From the NCBI GenBank assembly GCA_014706295.1, contig JACSVZ010000004.1, positions 86,559,047 to 86,623,046 on the forward strand: a stretch of DNA of 64,000 nt, written 5' to 3'. Position numbers and translations under genes: made by a program. Source of the DNA: Lycocorax pyrrhopterus obiensis (Eukaryota > Chordata > Aves > Passeriformes > Paradisaeidae). Below the pieces are notes generated by a model, which searched no databases, had not been told where the DNA came from, and saw only the letters and a program-made list of their open reading frames with translations. Of the stretch, positions 49,228-60,800 are shown one piece after another. Position 1 is the first letter of the stretch. Each line of letters begins with the position of its first letter.

Positions 49228-52107
49228 TTCCTAAGCTGTTCCTTCTACATATGTGCCATGACCTGAGAGAGGTACATCATGGCATCAACAATAGTTCCTG
49301 GTATATTACTCCTGGAATTTTTTTAGTTTTTGCTGGGGGGAAATTTGTTCATTGTATGATCTTCCAGGTGAATGAAAGGTTCACAATTCTCTGCAATGGA
49401 TTTAGCTACCGCATCTTTTTGTCTCCACAGCCATGACTATTTGCCTTCAGGTTACACATGTTCCTCAGGGACTTTGGAAAAGAGGTAAATATAAACTCTT
49501 AGATATGCAGATACTGATTACTAGTAAAACAGTTTTAGAAGGAAATTAATGTCACCTAAAATTTTTCAGAGCCTCAGAGGGTCTTTCTTATCTTGTTCCA
49601 AAGAACCCAAAGAGATGTTTTGCTCTTAACTTCATGCACACACCCAGGATTTTGGTTTCAAAAGTTAAGACAAACAAATGTGGCCCACAATTTTCCATTT
49701 TATTCTTAAGTGGATGAAGAATTTTTGGACATATTACCCTGAAAAGCCTTTTTTTGCAGAAAAGGTATAATTTAAGTGGACCTGAAATAGCCATAAAGCA
49801 ATGTGTACCTTAGGAAGCTGAAGTAGCAGTGAGGCAGATATTTGTGGTATAAATTAGGAAGAAAAAGTTCTTCAATGAAGAAGTTCTTCATTGCAGTTCT
49901 TCAATGAAAATCTGGAATGCGCTGTGAATCAGGACAACACCTGAGACACAAGATGCTTTGAGCTGTGATCCTCTAAGAATAAAGCAGGATTTCTGCTTTT
50001 TCCCAGAATGAAACTCCGATAGGGGACATAGAAGTCTGTGGCAAGCAGAGTTATGGTCTAGCTGGGTGAAGCTGGTAAAAAGTGAAAGATAGGAACTTGT
50101 AATTTCAATGAAACAGGGCTCTTGAGATAAACAGGATTAATACTGACTTCCAGCTGCATGACTAAGACGGGGCCCAAAAAAGAGACCATCAGGGAGTTTC
50201 CCAGACATAGCTGTAGAAAAATAAGATCTGATCAAGAATCTGGAGAAAAAAGCTTGGATCCACACTGACTGTCTGATGACACATAAGTCCCTGCTACTGA
50301 GAGACAAAGATCACATGAACTGTAAAGGAAATGTTTGTGTCTGGAGATAGTGAAACTTCAGTTGCTGGAACAAACATTTGTTTGGATTTCCCTTCGTGGG
50401 TAGTGGTGCAATTCTCATCCCCACGTTTGAAGAATTTATTTCAGTTTTCTTCTCCACAGGGAGATCAATGCTAAAAACAAGTCACTGCATGGAGATGAAG
50501 AAGGGAATTTCTGTGAGAAACAGTTTTAATTATTATGAAAGTCTGCTAAATACTTAATTTGATTTTTTAGGATTAAGCCTCTCTTTCCAGGATTGCAAAA
50601 CACACAATCACCACGCAAAGCTTGTTCCAGTATGGTTTAGCTGTTAGCTGTGTTACTGTGGGAAGAAAAAACTAAGAAATACTTTCTGGATTTTTAAAAA
50701 ATTTTCACATAGAAGGAGATTTTTAGGTTTTCACATATGCCTTGACCTCTTCTGTTGCGTATTGCTAGGCACTCTTCTTTGACAACTTTTTAGAGATTAT
50801 AAGGTTTAGTACAAGGCTGAATGTTGTCAGATGAACCCCTGTAGATTTGCCGAGTTGCAGCTGTCACTAACATTAACACTCTTGCTACAGCATTTTGTTC
50901 TGAGTATCCTTTTTCATGAGACATTTTCATTTTAGAAATTCTCAAAAAAAAAGTGCCTACAATACAAGTGTTCACAGAAACCTCACATCTCAACTTGGAG
51001 TAATTGGAATATATAATACTAAAAATTAACCTTTAAAATACGAAATGGAAATTCCACCCTTTAGAAATATCATCTTTGCTGAGAGTTTCAGATGGAGAGA
51101 CAGGTGAAATCTGCGCATCAGAGCAGTTGGATCAATGTCTTCTGAGTTGGTCTTATTTCCACGTTAAGTACTCAGTAATAAGAAGCAATGATCTAACAAT
51201 CTCCATGAAACAGTGCATTTAGCCATTTTTAAGAATACATTGCCATCTGGTGTACAAAATTTCAAATTTCTTTATCAGTTTGACTATTTAAAATCTAATG
51301 TCCTTGGGCAGAAAATCTTCCATCATTTGATTCTAACTTTCTGAAATCAACCTATTGACCTCAATGATCTAAAATCTACTGTACTTTCCAATGCAATTGT
51401 TTTGTAAAGTTTTTCTGAACATTTGTGAATTCACACCATGGAAACAGTACATTCAAGTTGCTACAGAGGCTACTTACATGTAGGGGCTTTGGTTCCCTGT
51501 GGCTGAAATATCTATCTTGGTTTATCTCTAAGCTAAGAGAGGAAATCAAACACAACCCTACAAAAATAAATTGTGCTTATATAAGTAAGACAGGCACTGC
51601 ACTGAGGTGCAGCATCCTTACTGCTTGTACCTTGTGCAAAGGGAAGTTTATGAATACAAAAAGCAGATCTTCACCCCAGACAGACTTCAGGGGATGTTTC
51701 ACTGATTTAAATTAAGCAAAGGTTTGATTCCTAATTTCTAGTTTGATTAAACAACAGATTTTCAGTAGGTACTTTCACTTGGTCTCACAATAAGCAACTC
51801 TGAGTTTGTATCAGCTTTTTAGTATATATTTTCGGATCTTCCATAAGCATTGACCAAGGCTGATCATGGTATTATGAAAGCTAGTAAAACTGGCTCCTCA
51901 AATATTATGTTTGTCACATAGTAGGCCTCATAAAATGATTTTCCTGTTAAAATATTATCAATCAATCAAAAAAAAAAAGATGTCTTGCTTAAATACATAC
52001 AGTTTTCTGAAGTGTAAATACGATTCTAAAGTCTCTTAAAAGCAAGCAAAAACTCACAGCCATCCAACCCCTAACTGCATCGAGTCTGGTGAGAAATGGA
52101 GCAGTCA
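49228..52107. other. Intergenic, no gene recognised
   Basis: AT-rich. A local direct repeat GTTCTTCAATGAA occurs at about 49869-49913 in two full and one partial copy. No gene seen. Confidence 0.5.
49867..49913. repeat. Short tandem/foldback repeat of TTCTTCAATGAA
   Basis: TTCTTCAATGAA occurs twice and TTCTTCATTG once within 47 bases, and the first unit is itself near-palindromic (TTCTTCAATGAAGAA). Confidence 0.7.
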
Positions 52108-52160
52108 CAGAGTGACAGAATATTCTGAGTTGGAAGAGAACCACAAGGATAATTTTAGGA
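52108..52160 (-). mobile_element. Short CR1 3' end remnant
   Basis: Plus strand GACAGAATATTCTGAGTTGG, AAGAGAACCACAAGGATAAT: the reversed 3' end of a CR1 (compare GAGCTGGAAGGGACCC at 42.5 kb). Only about 50 bases remain, an extreme 5' truncation. Confidence 0.75.
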
Positions 52161-55100
52161 TTGTTTCTGAATTTCCATGTAAAGAATTTTTTTAAATTAT
52201 TCTAATGAAGTTTTCAAAAGTTGCCTTTCTTTTAACAGTTGATTTGTAGTTTGAATAAATTTAAGGTAAACTGCCTGAGTGACTTTCTAACAATGGCACT
52301 ATCCATGCTACTCTGTGCCTCTACAATGTCTGTCTACTACAATGGGGTCCAGCTCTCCTTGGTCATGAAAGACTGCCATGCTAATAAACATGTTTAGTAC
52401 TAATCTTTCTTATCTTGGGTTTCTGAGGACCTCTTTTTCTCTTCTCATGGAATCTGAGGAACAAACACATGAGGTTACTGGGTCAGGCTCTAGTTCTTCT
52501 AACAATGAACTTTGATTTGTTTAATTCATCTGTCAGGATTTGTTTGGCTTTACATAATTACTTCCAGACTTATCTGTGATAACTTAATGGCTTACTTTTG
52601 TTGTGACCTTTTTGGTAAGGTTGTATATAAAAAAAATTTCACTGATTGCTTAAGAGGATGTGGGCAGTATTATAAAAGACATTTGTTTGATTAAATGGTA
52701 ATTAAAAAGTGAATCCAATTAAAAATACAGTTATGACCAGCTCTTGTTCAGTATGACTTTTGTGGAGCTTCGAGGTCAGTTTCTGCTCTTGCTTTTAGTG
52801 GTTATTACTATTTATTATGTGTATGCTAGAGTAAGCATTGCATAAATAAAAAGCTACAAAATAGTTATTGCAATCCCTTTAGAAAAAATAATTGTTTAAA
52901 GTAAACTTCTAGTGGATTGCATTTTAAAATTCTGCCTCGTATTTACCCTGAAATTGTTTGCTGCAGTCAAATTGGAACTCGCGGTATAAATCTGATCCTT
53001 AAAAAGATGGCAATTTTCTACACAGAGAAATGCTTTGGCACATGCTGCAGAAAGCTAGAGTTGCCTTGATTTTTCTATATTCTCTTTTAGTATAATTAAT
53101 ACTTCAAGGGAAACTAGTCCTGGCTCTGTATGAGAATATAAAGATATGGTTGCACAAGTGTGGGAAGACAGTGAAGGTTTGCACTTTCTGATGTAAGAAG
53201 GAAGACTCCCTAGATCCCCATCTCACTATGACATCTTTATCTTATCCCTATTAAACTATGCTTTGAACCTGATTGCTGGAGAGTCAGGAAAAATAAGGAG
53301 GAAAGCTTAGTACAAATTAGAGTTGTTTAATTATAAATGTAAATAGGAAAAATTAAAGCTGTTTGATCAGGTAAAAGAATCAAGAAAAAAACAGTTTTAA
53401 GATCAAGTATAGACCTCTATTTCTGCTTCCTCAGAATGATTTGCAACATTATCTCTAATTCTATGATCACATTATAATTTATAAATGAGACAGCAATCTC
53501 TTTTTTTTCCAATATAACCATGCAATCATACCAAGTTAATCAAGACATAAACTGATGCATTTTATTTTCTCATTTGACTGCCTTTTCATCTGAGGCAGAA
53601 GCTAAGGCTGGAAAGAAGCCATGAAGCCTTGATTTCTGTTTCCACACTTTTCTTCTTGGTCAATTTTAATACATTTAAAAAGTCTTACCTTATGAAGCTT
53701 TGCAACATATCAGACACAGCTGCAACACTTACATTTAAGAATGCTCTCAGGGGAATAGAAAATTGAAGAGACATGTTCATCTAGAAACATGTTGCATAAA
53801 TTGAAAGAACTTCCAGGTCATGGAATAAACTAGTTTTTTCTATTATTTCCAAGACTTTTATTTGTTTGTTTGTTTTGTTTGGTTATTATTGTTTTGTTTC
53901 TACTTAGTTTTCATGGGAAAAAATGTTTTTAGTCCCTGCCAGTCATTATGTTATTTGAGAATAATAAGTATTTGTACTTGCCTGTCAAAGATTTGTAATT
54001 AGGCTTGAATGGCAAGCTAGTTCAGTTCAGTTCAGTTGTTTGGATATTTAATGAAATAAAAGTCTTAATGGATCTGAAAATATTTAAAATAATAGTATTT
54101 TTTCTGCAGACTTTGTGCTGAAATTGGATTCCCTTTTGTGTTTTGCTAGCAGTTTTAGCTGTAAATTCATCTTGATCTATATCTTTAAGAAACTTTAATA
54201 TTATAGTGCTGTTCCTAATCTGCTGTGCTAGTGCCAGATCTAGATCTCTCCTCATCTATATTTCTTCTTCTGGAGTAAAATCCTAATTCAGGCCAGCTGC
54301 ATAGGTAGCTCATGTCTAGGATTTTTTGCCAGTGAAAAATAGAAAATAGTAATAAGTGCTCACTGTGGATGTGGGAGATGGGCAGTTGAGTCTCTGCTCT
54401 AAATCAAGTGTGAGCTGTAACATCTGTAGCAGGTATTCACACGCCAGATGAATCTCCCAAATATTTTTGTGCTGACCTTTGGCTCTTAGTATGCTCTGAA
54501 CAAGTCCATAGGTTTAAGGTCCACTAACAAATTGGGTGTTTTCTATAATGTTACATCTGTAAATGACAGTAATTGTAAATTGCTTGAGAAGCTCCTTAGT
54601 GAAAAGCGCACCTTTCTGCATGACTTGAGAGGATGGCAGCTTTGAGACATAAGCTAATGCAACTTTGGCTGTCCCTTCCTTTTTCTCTGGATCATTTTCT
54701 GTTAGAAGAAATACGTGACGTGAAGTTCAGATGTCAAAATAGAACAGTTTGTTTCATCTCTTCTTTCCCCTTGGCATGCAGGGCAGCTGGGTAATCCTCA
54801 TCTGAATGTTTGATGTTAACTCAAGTCATGTTCTGGTATGCCTCCCCTGAATCTGCTTGCCCCCATCCCTACACGGCCACTTGAAACAGAATTGTTCCTG
54901 TGGAGTACATACGGACTTAAAGACTTAAGTTCAGAAAAGGGATCTTCAGGTGTTTTTCTTGTCCCTGTTTCAGAATTAGAGAATTGACAAGATGGCCACT
55001 GAGAAGAGAACTAGATTCTGCTGTCATACCCAAGGCAAAGATGTTTTATCACACAGAACAAAATAGTTCAGCCAGTGTATTTGACTTATTTGTTGCTGTT

Positions 55101-55394
55101 TTTACATTTGTTTGCGAGATTTAGCATAAATGCTTAGACCGTTTTGTCGCTTAAAAAACTGTGGGTTTGAGCCAGAGAGGAACAGTAAACAAATATTTCC
55201 CTGATGCTTTTAGTTACTAGGGACCCCATGGAGGAAAAACAAATAATGCAACTTACACATGTATGGTTAGCCTTACACTAGGATTAATTTTATTTCTACT
55301 GTAATAACCTTCCCGTGTAGGATGTATGATTTCCTTTACTTCTACTCTCAACATTGTAAAAGATAGCTAATTGCCATCTAGATTGATATTAGTC
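52161..55394. other. Intergenic, no gene recognised
   Basis: AT-rich sequence with a TTTG repeat at 53860-53884 and a GTTCA repeat at 54019-54038. No coding sign. Confidence 0.5.
53860..53884 (+). repeat. (TTTG)n microsatellite
   Basis: About six imperfect units. Confidence 0.75.
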
Positions 55395-56205
55395 AGCTCC
55401 TCTAGACCCCAAGGCTCCCAGCGGGCTCTCCGTGAGGGGAGGCCGGGCGGCCGCAGCCGGACACAGCCGGTTCCAGCCGGATCCAACCACCCACCGCGGG
55501 GCCTGGCTGAGCCCACGGCCGGGGCCGGGGCACCGCAGGGAAATGTATTCAACAAGGAATAAAACACTGTGGGACATCCAGGGGGATAGGGAGATGGGGA
55601 GAGAGGAGGAGGAGGGGACTGAGGAAAGGACAACAGAGGGAACACACAGTCAGAGGAGCAGGAGGAGCATTATAGTGGAACAGGCACACCCCAGAGGGAC
55701 TCCAGCCCATGGAGGAGACATGCCAGAGCATGGGCAAAGTGAAAGAAGGAAGGATTGGCAGAGAGGAACCACTGTGAACCGACCCCCATCCCCTGTGCCA
55801 TCCATCACCTCCACTAAAGGGACTGAATGGACCTGTGGCAAGAACAAGGAGAGAGGAGAAAGGACTGGAGGGAAGAAGTGGCATGGGGACCAGCTGTGTG
55901 GAGGAGAGGTGCCTGAAGAGGAGCTGAGTGTGGGAGAGGATGAGGGGTGGTTTTTCCCTTTTTTTTATTTTTGCCTTTTCCCCCCGTTTTCTGGATCAGT
56001 TATTAAATGTTTATTTCAATTGACATTAAATTCTCCAGGTTGAACCTGTTTTGCCCAGGACAGTGCTTGGTAATTGATCTCCCTGTCTTCATCTCAATCC
56101 ATGGGCTTTCTCACTCCAGTCTGTCGTCTTCTGTCCCTGGTCCCGCTGGCTCAGGGGAATAAGCACGCAGGTGTGTGTGAGGGCTGGGGCCAGCCCACCA
56201 TACAA
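55395..56205 (+). mobile_element. ERV-related LTR-type element with CpG-dense 5' part
   Basis: The right end carries CTCCCTGTCTTCATCTCAAT and CCATGGGCTTTCTCACTCC, homologous to the minus-strand reading of the 6.2-kb LTR (CTGCCTTTATCTTGACCCAT, GAGCTTTTTCCCAC), and a CAGCCCACCATACA end, so the element lies in plus orientation. Before this come a poly(A)-type ATTAAA, a T-rich run and a long purine-rich stretch. The first 150 bases (55425-55545) are very GC- and CpG-rich. A 203-codon ORF (55432-56043) spans it but has low-complexity E/R/G-rich composition and no domain. Ends are approximate and no target duplication was found. Confidence 0.6.
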
Positions 56206-56689
56206 ACACTTTCCCAATGGCTGTTGCTGTGACACCACGGTCTCTTACACCTTCATCCTGCAGGTGCGGCCTTGTGGACAGAATTTGGCCCAATTCTGGT
56301 GTCAGTGAGAAATAACACCTCTCAGTGTTCAGAGAAATAACCCCTCTCTAGTCAGTGGCACAATGAGGATAAAATCTCTGGTTTGGATAGGCCTGAACTG
56401 TGATTGTTCATAGTTGGATGTGAATTGGAACAACCCCTTCTCTGTTGACTTCAGAGCTCCTGAATCTGGCATTGGCCCTTCTCTGTGGACAGTCTTTATG
56501 GATATAAGCTGTAATTTCCTTTATTGCTTGACTGTGAGAATGTGGAGGAATGTTGCAGGAAGTCTATTTGGTTCCTGTCACTTTTCTCCAACAAAAGTGC
56601 CCAGCACAGCTTTCCAGGCTACACTGTGTGTGTAAATACCAGAATATATTGCCTCTTAGGACTGACAGCTCTGACTTGTGTATCTGAGA
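56206..56689. other. Intergenic, no gene recognised
   Basis: Mixed composition between the LTR-type element and the CR1. Part of it (56206-56310) could still belong to the element. Confidence 0.45.
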
Positions 56690-57041
56690 TATTAAATCCC
56701 TTGGAAGGGATCTACAGCTACTGGAAAGGAAGTTGTAGCCAAGTGGGGGCTGGCCTTTTCTCCCAAGGAACCAGTGATAAGACCAGAGGACACAGTCTTA
56801 AACTGTGCCAGGGGAGGTTTAAGTTGGACATTAGGAAGAATTTCTTCATGGAAAGGGTGATTAGACATCAGAATGGGCTGCCCAGAGAGGTTGTTGGAGT
56901 CACTGTCTCTGGAAATGTTTAAGAAAAGACTGGACATAGCACTCAGTGCCATGGTCTAGTTGACAAGGTGGTGTTCAGTCATAGGTTGGACTTGATGATC
57001 TCAAAGGTCTTTTCCAACCTAATTGATTCTGTGATTCTTTG
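56690..57041 (+). mobile_element. CR1 LINE with intact 3' end
   Basis: In plus orientation: GGAGGTTTAAGTTGGACATT, AGGAAGAATTTCTTCATGGA, AATGGGCTGCCCAGAGAGGT, GTTGGACTTGATGATCTCAA, AGGTCTTTTCCAACCTAA and the terminal GATTCTGTGATTCTTTG. This is the complete CR1 3' end with its 8-bp-type terminal repeat, truncated at the 5' side, with an uncertain left edge. Confidence 0.93.
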
Positions 57042-57659
57042 AAGACCAGCTAAGAGGAAAACAAATTCTTAGCTATGCTACAATTATGTCTTCTAGCTTT
57101 CTTTGGACTAAATATTGTAAAATACTCATCTCATTATATACTAGAATAATTATTTTTTTAGGTTAAATATACTGTATGTAATCATGTCCAAGAAACTGGG
57201 AGGATTTTTGAAGGCACTGTACCGTTATTTGGAAGAGGTTCTAACCAGTATATAGGTACACTGATGTTTAATCCTTTGCATTTTGACAGCAAGTCATCTC
57301 AGGCTTTTAGTTGAAACTGAAGCTATTATTTTGGATTCCTCCTTCAGATTTCCTGATATTATGATGTTTTGGTCCTTGGTACACACTTGATATGCTTAAC
57401 TTTAATTATGCCCTGAAGTACTTCAAGAGGTAAAACGATGGAAATAAACACATCCCATGTTTAAATATTGCATTTATAGAATCCAATATTAATGACGAAT
57501 TTTCTGGGTAGATACTTACCTCAAAGAAGATTTCCGAAGTGAAGCTGTTTTTCTGCTAAAGCAGTTATCCTTGCTTTTCCAGTCAGTGCAAGTATTTATC
57601 TGCAGCTTTTCCGAGCGGCAGGGAAGCAGTGCGCCAAGGCAGCCTGTGAGGCGCTTTTC

Positions 57660-57673
57660 CCGCTAGATGGCAG
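57660..57673 (+). promoter_or_regulatory. CTCF-like motif
   Basis: CCGCTAGATGGCAG fits the CTCF core CCRCYAGRKGGCRG at all or nearly all positions, in forward orientation. It lies at the edge of a GC-richer island of about 80 bases (57604-57680) in AT-rich DNA. Confidence 0.55.
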
Positions 57674-57837
57674 AAGATACTTTGGACCAGAATGTTTAAC
57701 AATTTGAACAACATAAAGAATTACTGGACTTACATACTATGTTTTGCCCACAAGTACAGGGATTTTATTTATTAAAAGTTTATCTGGTCATACATTATCC
57801 AGATGCCTTTGAGTATACAGCCCCACTCTCTTTCTAC

Positions 57838-57895
57838 AAATAAAGTAAGTAATAAGTAAATTAGTAAGTAGAAAAGGAAGTAAATAAGTAAATTT
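57838..57895 (+). repeat. (GTAA)n-type imperfect microsatellite
   Basis: Tandem AAGTAAGT/AATAAGTA-like units over about 58 bases. Confidence 0.75.
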
Positions 57896-60800
57896 AAATT
57901 GCAAAGGTTTGATTGCAAAAATCTCTTGTTACTTATGTGCCATTGAAATCAGAAATGCTTATAGAAATTTCTGTATAGAGAAATCTATCTAAAAGAAGCT
58001 GCAAAGAAACGGATGCAAATACTATTGTTACAATGTTTCCATTATAATATGTACCATGTTTTGAGACTGTACATATAATATAATATTTTTATTTTAAGTG
58101 CTTTGTATTAGGTAGCATATTGAGCTGATAAGCTTTTTACCTTGTAATAGTTTTCACTAACTTGTGCATGGATATTCAGTTTAACGTGGTTTAGGTGCAG
58201 CACTGTGACAAGACAGCAATTCTTGTTTTGCCAGCTCTTCCTAGAGCATTTGCAGCTCCAGCAGCTGGAATCTTCATTGCGTAATGCAGCAAATGTGCAC
58301 TGCACATATATGTAGATATAGAAATCTCCCTCTCTCTTCCATGCATGCATTTATGTAAATATGGATCTGTGCTTTGACTTATTTTTCCCTAAGCGTTTCT
58401 CTCAGCATCAGACAAACTCCGCAGTTGATAATGCGATTTTTTACTGTGAATGTTTTTCTTACAAATTTGGCTTCAATATCGTCTGCAGGCTGGAAACACT
58501 GAAAAACCCAGCTACCTCTCAGGCTAAAAGTGATAGAATGTTTTCTGAAAAGGTCAGTGGAAAGCAAAAGGGTGTCAAAGACCTTGACTCCAGCTAAACT
58601 TATTTTATTGTTTTATATCCATGGAACAGATGGACTGCTGAGTGTCAGTAGAGAGTTTCCAAACAGAAAAATACTTGGATGTCAATTTGCTTTAATTAAC
58701 TGATAGTTAGTTAACTTGTCCCTGTGACTTAAAAAAAATCCTAGATATTATGTAAATTATTTATTATTGAGACTAGTTGAATCACCCATGCTTTAAATAT
58801 TGCCAGTTCTAACCCCCATTTTTCATCTCCTTATGATTTCCTAAACTGTAACACTTCTTCAGGGTACTATTTTATATCCTGGCTGTGCCTCAAGCCGAAA
58901 TTTTTGAAAATTTTTGGCTGAGAAGGTTCAGTCATTTCCAATAAGGTCTAGGGAAGGTGAATTATTTGTTCCATGTTTTTTAAAAATAGAATCTGGGATC
59001 TTTTCTTTGAATGAGTCTTGCTGTCTGGTGCTCTGGAGTAAGGGCTTTGAAATTCTAGTGAAGAGGAATTGGTAAAGAAAGGCATTTTGGAGTCAGAATG
59101 TAGTCTTTGCTACTCATGGGAAAGTCTGTTACAGGCCTCTGCAAAACCTTTCTTGCACATAGGTTGTATAATCTCCGTGGTTTTTCTGGGTGAATGTGTC
59201 AAGGAAACATATTTACGCATCCCAGGTCTGGCAGGGAGGGCACACAGCACCCCCACAGCAGGAGGGAGCACGCTGCCATCCGTCCATGGGACTGTGGCCA
59301 GAGACAGGAAAGGATCAGGCTGGATTCATCACTCCCCATTTCATGCCTCTGTCTCAGCCACTGCATGCTGCTCCCTGCATAGGCTTTCTTAGGCACAATA
59401 CAAGTTCTGTCTTTTCAAGTCTGCTGCCAGTGGGTGGGGTAACCCGGCTCAGATGTATATATTTCTAATCTGGATGAATATGATCTGATGACTCCAGTGA
59501 GAGAACTGGATATGCAGTTCTGCAGAAGGAAAATTGGGCTGACTGAGCATAAAAGAATGCGTGTTCTCAGTGTAAATTGGTTTCAGGTACAATATTTTCC
59601 TTGACAAAGGAGACATCCTGACAGTACCTGAAGGCACCTCAGTACTTTTGGCATCAGGCAGAGCCCCCAGAGTAGCTCCTGCAGTTTAGTGACAATCCTC
59701 TCCTCTGGTTTCTGAGAAGGGCAGTCTGCTTGGAATATGCCGGTCCATCGCTCCTTAAGAACTCCTAAACTACCACATATCTTTAAGAATAGAAAATCTC
59801 TTACTCTTTTAAAATAAAGGTTAAAGATTAATTTAAATGAAAGGAAACAGTTGCCAAAGGACAAGACAGTGATATGCTGCTGGAATTTAACTACGCTGTT
59901 TTCTCTCTAGCTTGTTTTGAGCCTTAGAAGGAGACTGTGTTCTTGCAAGAACTGTCTCATGCAGAATGATGTCAGCACCCCTACACTACCCTGAAATTCT
60001 AAATTCTTGCGTTGCACATGAAATAGTAAAACACAAATGATTTTTTGAAGGATGACCTTCCCCCTGTTGTGTAGTTTGAGGATGTCCATTGTATTACTTT
60101 TAACTACTGAAATGATATGCTGATACAAGCAAATTATTTTGTAACTTGTTGGAAATTGCCCTTTATTTTGGATTTTGGTTTTATGCTTTTGTTTCTTAAT
60201 CTTTTTATCAGGCAGAAAACATAAACATTGTCAAACTTGTTTCCCTTAACTCATGTCTCTTGTAGAATCATTGTGCTGCCAACTGTATTTCTTAAGTGAG
60301 CTCAACCTTGCTTTCCCTGCTACCATTTTCAGATTTACTATTTCACAAATCATGCATCTCAAGAAACAATTATTGTATAGATATCTTAACAGCACTGTAG
60401 ACCTCAACACCTCATAGAGACCAATTAGGCTAAATAAACATATTTTATTCTTATGGTTGAAAAAGATTCTCTGGATAGTATAATGCTATTGCTCTCTACA
60501 TTGCTTTAGGGAACTTTTTCGGTGAGGTCTGTCACATGGAATGGTATCCATGTCTAGAAATAGCCTTTCTTGTGTATGACAAAATGTTTTAATATATAAA
60601 AATAATTTTGTTGAAAAGATTGCCTAGGTGGTTTGGGGTTTTTTTTCTAGTTTTCTATTTGTAAACATAAAACAGAGAGCAAGTGTTCAACAAAGGGAAA
60701 TTCCTTCTGTGAAATAACATTTCCAACTGATCGGGTATCCATTACAGTTCTGGGCAGGTTAGCAGACAGTAATGCTACTTTGGGGTTGTGGTTCTAAGCA

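Noticed and set aside
55432..56043. 203-codon plus-strand ORF
   Set aside because: It lies inside an LTR-type element; the product is a purine-driven, E/R/G-rich low-complexity chain. Probably chance.
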